Notes under the pieces: model-generated
The model's database searches: none
Told to the model about the DNA's origin: nothing
Seen by the model: the letters and a program-made list of their open reading frames with translations, nothing else
Position numbers and translations under genes: made by a program
Shown: in pieces, positions 59,409 to 64,000 of the stretch
How the letters are laid out: each line of letters starts with the position of its first letter
Position numbering within the stretch: position 1 is the stretch's first letter
Assembly (NCBI GenBank): GCA_905234865.1
Contig: CAJOJE010000006.1
Span: 31,964 to 95,963, forward strand
DNA: 64,000 bases
Direction: 5' to 3'
Origin: Candidatus Gastranaerophilales bacterium
GTDB lineage: Bacteria; Cyanobacteriota; Vampirovibrionia; Gastranaerophilales; Gastranaerophilaceae

Positions 59409-61130
59409 ATGCAAGTACAAAATTATACGGATGAACTGTTACGGGCGGTTTTAAATTTCCCGGAACAAACGAAAAAAGACGATATAAAAAAAATTGAAGA
59501 AATCATAAAGCAGGGAGTTGCAAGTAAAGATTTTGAAACCGTTTCAATCGGTATGTCGATAATTGCATATATCACTTATAAAACGGGCGATAAAAATTCT
59601 TACAGAGCGTATACCGTTTTAGACGATGCAAAATATTTAGGAAGAAAAAGCAATTTATATCTTGCGCAAAAAGTGAATTACTTTGTTTTTGCGCTTATGG
59701 AATATGAAGAAGAAAACTTCGACGATGCTCTTGATTTTTTAAACAATGCAAAATTAATCAAGACAGACGCTGCGGAGCTGGATGAAAAAATTTTACAAAT
59801 AAAAAATACGATTGAAAAAGCAAAGCAAGCAAGGATAATCAACCTCTCTCCGCCAAAATTCACCCCCGACCATAAAAACGACCCTCTTTTGGCGTTGTTA
59901 AAAGTCGGAAGAACAATGGCGGTTGAAACAGACCTTGATGTTTTATTGAATATCATAGCAAAAGAAATTAACATTGCTCTGAATGCGGACAGATGTACCG
60001 TTTTCCTTTTGGATAAAGAAAAAAACGAACTGTGGAGCAAAGTTGCGCTCGGTGTTGATTCAAGAGAAATAAGATTTTCCGCAACTTTAGGCATAGCAGG
60101 TTCCGTTGTTCAAACGGGTGAAACAATCAACATCAAAGACGCTTATAATGACGAAAGATTTAATAAAGAAATCGACCACCAAACAGGGTATGAAACAAAA
60201 TCCGTACTTTGCATGCCGATTAGAAACATGAGCCATGAAATAATCGGAGCGTTTCAGGTTTTGAATAAAAAAGGCGGTCATTTTACGCAAAAAGACGAAG
60301 ATATTTTAATTGCAATCGGTTCCTCGGCGGGTATTGCGCTTGAAAATGCAAGTTTATTCAATAAACAAAAGCAATTAATCGAAGAACAAAAACACTTGTT
60401 ATCAAGTTTTATTGATACGCTTTCAGCCTCAATAGATGCGAGGGATAAAATTACCGCAGGTCATTCCGAAAGAGTTACAAAATATGCGGTTTTAATATGC
60501 GAAAAAATGCAAATGAAAGAAAGTGAAATTGAAACCGTTCGTCAGGCTTCCTTGTTGCATGATATAGGAAAAATCGGCATAAAAGACTATATTCTTCAAA
60601 AAGAAGGCGCACTCACAAAAGAAGAATATAAAGAAATTCAACAACATGCTAAAATCACCTACGATATCCTGTCCAGAATTAATTGGTCGGAGTATTTTCA
60701 AAATATTGCAAAAATTGCTTCAAGCCACCATGAAAAATGGGACGGAACGGGGTATTTTATGGGCTTAAAGGCGGATGAAATTCCTTTAGGCGGAAGAATA
60801 CTGGCTGTGTCTGACGTGTTTGACGCTATTACAAGCAAAAGGCACTATCGTTCAAAAATGAATATGGAAAATGCTCTTGACATTATCGTTCAAGGCGCAA
60901 ACAGACATTTTGACAAAAATGTTGTGGATGTATTTATGAGTTTGGAAACAAGCAAAATTTTAAACATCATAACAAATAAAGAAATAGAAGAACAAGATAA
61001 TTTGATATTGTCAAAATACAAATTACAAGACTATTGGGGTATTTGCAAAAATACCAACAACAGAAAACTTACAACCGAAGAAGAAAGGTTTTTAAACACG
61101 TTCAACGCTTATTATAATTTGGCTTTGTAA
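59409..61130 (+). CDS. GAF and HD-GYP-like phosphodiesterase with N-terminal helical repeats
   Basis: 573 residues. About 1-140 helical, TPR-like; about 165-315 GAF domain (ADRCTVFLLDKEKNELWSKVA, GIAGSVVQTGETINIKDAY, VLCMPIRN); about 345-510 HD-GYP: TAGHSERVTKYA, SLLHDIGKIGI, ASSHHEKWDGTGYFMG, ILAVSDVFDAITSKRHYR. The usual GYP is GYF here; all visible His/Asp metal ligands are kept. Expected to hydrolyse c-di-GMP or a related cyclic dinucleotide in response to a small ligand sensed by GAF. cdaA at 34 kb shows the cell also makes c-di-AMP. Confidence 0.87.
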   Translation: MQVQNYTDELLRAVLNFPEQTKKDDIKKIEEIIKQGVASKDFETVSIGMSIIAYITYKTGDKNSYRAYTVLDDAKYLGRKSNLYLAQKVNYFVFALMEYEEENFDDALDFLNNAKLIKTDAAELDEKILQIKNTIEKAKQARIINLSPPKFTPDHKNDPLLALLKVGRTMAVETDLDVLLNIIAKEINIALNADRCTVFLLDKEKNELWSKVALGVDSREIRFSATLGIAGSVVQTGETINIKDAYNDERFNKEIDHQTGYETKSVLCMPIRNMSHEIIGAFQVLNKKGGHFTQKDEDILIAIGSSAGIALENASLFNKQKQLIEEQKHLLSSFIDTLSASIDARDKITAGHSERVTKYAVLICEKMQMKESEIETVRQASLLHDIGKIGIKDYILQKEGALTKEEYKEIQQHAKITYDILSRINWSEYFQNIAKIASSHHEKWDGTGYFMGLKADEIPLGGRILAVSDVFDAITSKRHYRSKMNMENALDIIVQGANRHFDKNVVDVFMSLETSKILNIITNKEIEEQDNLILSKYKLQDYWGICKNTNNRKLTTEEERFLNTFNAYYNLAL

Positions 61131-61131
61131 A

Positions 61132-62667
61132 ATGAAAAAAATATTTTTAACCGTATTAACTTTTATAATTTTACAGCCCCTCTGTTTTGCGCAAACGACA
61201 GAGGCTTTTAACCTGAGCGGAATAATTGAAAGTTTTATGAATTTTTCCGTATCAAACGGCGACAATACGGAAGGTTCAAGCGCAAAGGAAACCTTTCTTA
61301 ATGCCGAAGAAAATTTAGAAAACGGAAATGTTGTTGTTGCAAGCGGAGAATATCTAAAAACAATCAATTCCCTTGATAACAATGCGGCGCTTTTGATGTT
61401 ATCAAGAAGATTATACGATATCGGATATTTTGCATTGGGGGATATCGCAATATCGAGAATAACCGAAAAAGGCGCTATGGAATTTCAAATCGAAGATTTA
61501 AAAAGAGCGTATAAACCCTTTTTATCTTTAACAAAAGAGGAAGAAAATTATCTTGCAAAAGCAAGAGCTTCGATTTTTTATAATTCTTCGCCCGAAGAGG
61601 TTGCTTTTAATTTGATTAAAAAAACAACTCTTATGGAAAATTCCGACTATGCTAATTTTATTATGGCGCAAGCCATGGCAGAGTGCAGGCAGTATAATCA
61701 GGCTTTAATATACGTTGATAAAGCGATTGCAAAAAACGAAAACAATTCAAAATATAAAGTTTTCAGAGCAAAGACTTTATCCGATATGAAAAAATATAAA
61801 GAAGCGCTTAAATATATCGAAAAAAACGAGGATAATATTTCCGTATTTTTAAAAACCGATTTAATGATTTTAAAACAAACCGTTTTATCAAATCTTAATT
61901 CCAACGATAACGATAAAAAATTCGATACGGTATATTCATACTATATTGCGGGAAATTACTATAAAACGCTGAATGAAACAAAAAATATTTTAAATTTCAC
62001 AAAAAACAATTATAAAATTATAACCCTGAAAGGCATGGCGCATTTAGCCTTGGGGGAAGTTGAAAATGCCAATCTTGAATTTATTTCAAGTTATAAATTA
62101 AATAAAAAATTTCCCCTGACTATTATGGGCTTAGGCGATATTAAATTTATTCAAAAAGATTATAAAGGCGCATATTCGTATTATAAGAAATTGTATAATA
62201 CGGATTTAAAACAGGAAGCCATATTAAAATCTACGTTATGCCTTGAAAATATGGGCGCGCAAGTTTCCAAAAAACTTGCCAAACTTGAAAAAGCAAAATC
62301 GACTTTTGAAAATAAAATTTTCTATGAATATTATCTTGTTGCAAATAATCTTTATTCTGACGATTTGAATAAAAGAAAATATGCCGCAAAGTCTTTAAAT
62401 ATTAATTTTTTAAATGATGATACATGGAACATATTATACGGTACGGATTTTAGAAGCAATAATTTTTTAAATGTGGATAAAATCTCCTATCTTCTCTCGT
62501 TTTCGGGAAAATGCGGCGCCGAATATTACTATTATTCGGCTTTGAGCGAAAATAAAAAGAATAATAAAAAAGAGGCTTTTCATTTAGCAAAAAAGGCACT
62601 TGAAATTAACCCCGAATATAAGCCCGCAATTGACTTAATTAACGTTCTTCAAAATGAACTTATTTAA
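61132..62667 (+). CDS. Secreted TPR-repeat protein
   Basis: 511 residues with a signal peptide (MKKIFLTVLTFIILQPLCFA). Multiple TPR-like helical pairs, e.g. NFIMAQAMAECRQYNQALIY, VFRAKTLSDMKKYKEALKYI, ITLKGMAHLALGEVENANLE, LGDIKFIQKDYKGAYSYYKK and the C-terminal SENKKNNKKEAFHLAKKALE. Scaffold for protein assembly in the envelope; specific role unknown. Starts 1 nt after the HD-GYP gene, so co-transcribed. Confidence 0.8.
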   Translation: MKKIFLTVLTFIILQPLCFAQTTEAFNLSGIIESFMNFSVSNGDNTEGSSAKETFLNAEENLENGNVVVASGEYLKTINSLDNNAALLMLSRRLYDIGYFALGDIAISRITEKGAMEFQIEDLKRAYKPFLSLTKEEENYLAKARASIFYNSSPEEVAFNLIKKTTLMENSDYANFIMAQAMAECRQYNQALIYVDKAIAKNENNSKYKVFRAKTLSDMKKYKEALKYIEKNEDNISVFLKTDLMILKQTVLSNLNSNDNDKKFDTVYSYYIAGNYYKTLNETKNILNFTKNNYKIITLKGMAHLALGEVENANLEFISSYKLNKKFPLTIMGLGDIKFIQKDYKGAYSYYKKLYNTDLKQEAILKSTLCLENMGAQVSKKLAKLEKAKSTFENKIFYEYYLVANNLYSDDLNKRKYAAKSLNINFLNDDTWNILYGTDFRSNNFLNVDKISYLLSFSGKCGAEYYYYSALSENKKNNKKEAFHLAKKALEINPEYKPAIDLINVLQNELI

Positions 62668-62810
62668 AATATATTATTAAACGGTGTATCAATAATAACT
62701 AAAATTATAATTTCAAATTTTACAAAATAAATCTTGAGTCCGCCTCAGTTTATAAAACTAATCAATAATTTGGCTCATTAAAGTTATGTTTTTAGGGTTT
62801 AATATTAAAA

Positions 62811-62830
62811 AACGGGTTTTAAAACCCGTT
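62811..62830 (-). terminator. Terminator of the pilin-like gene
   Basis: Perfect palindrome, arms AACGGGTTTT and AAAACCCGTT. On minus it is followed by TTTTTAATATT. It ends 20 nt past the stop of the pilin-like gene. Confidence 0.8.
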
Positions 62831-62850
62831 TCATTTACTTTATTTGACTT

Positions 62851-64000
62851 TTATAATTTGCAATACGCTCTTGCGGAAACATCAAATCGGCTCATGCCCG
62901 CCACATAATAACTTGTGCCTTGATATAAGGCATGTTTCTTAATCATAAATGTCGGCGTGCCTTGTATAGTACCATAAACATTGCTGTCTAAAATATCATT
63001 CGTTATTGTTCCCGTTACTATTTCAATTCCAATCGGATAATTCCTCTCATCTCTCGGGTCGGGAATGCCAAATTCCGCAAATTGCGCTGCCATAGTATCA
63101 TCAACTTGTTTGCTCATTAAAAACGTAGAACTCATGCTTGAATGCATGGAATTTCCGTCAATATTTGTTCCGTAAATGTAATTTAAAACTTTTGCAATAT
63201 CATCCGCAGAAGCAATTTTATCGGCACCACCGCAAATTTTTGCAAGAGTTGCGTATGTAAAATCACTTTTCATACTGTTATTGCACACTAAATCGGGATA
63301 ACCGAGCGTTTCTTCGTTTGCAACACATTCTGCATAATTTACATATTGAGGAACGATATCATTTAATATTATAGGAGAAGTCAGGCATAAACCGATACTT
63401 TTCCCGATACAATTATTACCGAGAGTTTTTGCACTTCCAAATAAATAAACATCTTTTCCAAGCGTATTCGGTTTTTTCTCTCCGTCAACATCGGCAACAC
63501 CCCCAACGCAAGCGTAAGACGCATTTCCTACATACACACCCTCTTGAACAGGCGGGCATTTTGAATTATATGAAAGTATCATTCTCGTGCCGTCAATTGT
63601 TAAAATGCCAATGTTACTGCTTGTCCAATCATTTGTGTCATCATTTGTATTTATACCTAAATCCGAACCCGTCTGAATGTCGGTTAGGTTAATCGTATCG
63701 CCGTCTGTGTTTATTGTAATCGTTTCGTAATTTTCTCCAAAACAGGTTGTTATGGGAGGAAGATTGGAAGGAGAATTGCCCACTTTACAAACTTGTACGA
63801 TTTTAAGATATTTTTGTAATTCATTTACAAAATCATTGGTATTACTGTAATACGGTCCCATTTTACCGTTTAACATCATTATTTCGGCAGCTTTATTAAA
63901 CTTTCTTTGAGCAACCGCAACCTGATGTTCTCTTACTCTTGTTTGGATTAAAGCCGATAGCGCAGGTATCATAATTGCTGCAACAACACCTGTTACAACA
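62851..64000 (-). CDS. Type IV pilin-like protein, 5' end outside the window
   Basis: The frame is open through the right edge: residues read VVTGVVAAIMIPALSALIQT, then RVREHQVAVAQRKFNKAAEI, the second half of a type IV pilin/pseudopilin N-terminal helix (hydrophobic, Pro at the IPAL position, then amphipathic). An ATG at 63972 lies inside that helix and is unlikely to be the start. The C-terminal about 340 residues contain many cysteines (CKVGNS, TTCFGENY, KCPPVQEG, YACVGG, NCIGKSIGLC), suggesting disulfide bonds. Probably a minor pilin or large pilin-like surface protein. Confidence 0.75.
   Translation of the reverse strand, partial: VVTGVVAAIMIPALSALIQTRVREHQVAVAQRKFNKAAEIMMLNGKMGPYYSNTNDFVNELQKYLKIVQVCKVGNSPSNLPPITTCFGENYETITINTDGDTINLTDIQTGSDLGINTNDDTNDWTSSNIGILTIDGTRMILSYNSKCPPVQEGVYVGNASYACVGGVADVDGEKKPNTLGKDVYLFGSAKTLGNNCIGKSIGLCLTSPIILNDIVPQYVNYAECVANEETLGYPDLVCNNSMKSDFTYATLAKICGGADKIASADDIAKVLNYIYGTNIDGNSMHSSMSSTFLMSKQVDDTMAAQFAEFGIPDPRDERNYPIGIEIVTGTITNDILDSNVYGTIQGTPTFMIKKHALYQGTSYYVAGMSRFDVSARAYCKL

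Overview
This is 64 kb of AT-rich chromosome from an anaerobic, fermentative bacterium with a Gram-negative-type envelope. Pointers to this are a trimeric electron-bifurcating [FeFe]-hydrogenase with its maturase HydG, many ferredoxin-type clusters, a Skp/OmpH-like chaperone, an MCE/MlaD protein, TonB-C-like proteins and a type IV pilin-like protein. A predicted DnaA-box cluster beside dnaN, using cyanobacterial-type boxes (TTTTCCACA, TTTTGCACA), together with the gene set suggests the non-photosynthetic sister clade of Cyanobacteria (Vampirovibrionia/'Melainabacteria', e.g. gut Gastranaerophilales). The lineage is an inference; no marker gene was searched.

Layout. 1-10.4 kb: end of an XRE regulator, short ribosome hibernation factor, a repeat protein, a DtxR/MntR regulator, hydG, a copper ATPase with a C-terminal copper-chaperone domain that has its own internal Shine-Dalgarno, a class-III aminotransferase, a hydrolase and two envelope proteins. 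10.5-15.8 kb: mnmG, skp-like, thrB and dnaN in one minus-strand operon, then a probable replication origin, then comF. 15.8-23 kb: queA, a paired chromate transporter, a GCS2-type glutamate-cysteine ligase, an NfeD-like/flotillin pair and a protein made only of Clp N-domains. 23.1-33.8 kb: hydCBA, an SRP RNA gene, a TIM-barrel isomerase, a 55-residue zinc-finger protein and a split archaeal-type glutamate synthase whose third gene is fused to a GltD-like reductase and a ferredoxin. 33.8-40.7 kb: cdaA-lysA, an AI-2E exporter with an MCE protein, thrS without a TGS domain, and a secreted VWA protein. 40.8-46.2 kb: a compact six-gene minus-strand operon for an unrecognised envelope machine (VWA protein, multi-TM protein, two TonB-C-like proteins, secreted glycine-zipper protein, small membrane protein). 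46.3-50.9 kb: trpE-trpG, then a vsr / CCGG-type methyltransferase / HpaII-type endonuclease module with a broken endonuclease. 50.9-64 kb: TspO, an NhaC-superfamily transporter behind a trp-style attenuator, ddh, a J-domain-like glycine-zipper protein, NFACT/RqcH, nadD-yqeK, a DAACS symporter, a GAF/HD-GYP protein, a TPR protein and the 3' part of a pilin-like gene.

The strongest regulatory find is the attenuator upstream of the NhaC-superfamily gene. A 16-codon leader peptide containing Met-Met-Cys-Cys overlaps segment 1 of four mutually exclusive RNA segments, which suggests that charged tRNA-Cys and/or tRNA-Met controls a sulfur amino acid transporter. A second theme is promoter architecture: several genes have a TATAAT-like element only 6-11 nt from the start codon and no Shine-Dalgarno, including three divergent pairs separated by 23-28 bp, consistent with leaderless mRNAs. 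The genes also sketch a metabolism: hydrogenase and glutamate synthase share reduced carriers, while lysA and ddh make lysine and peptidoglycan precursors.
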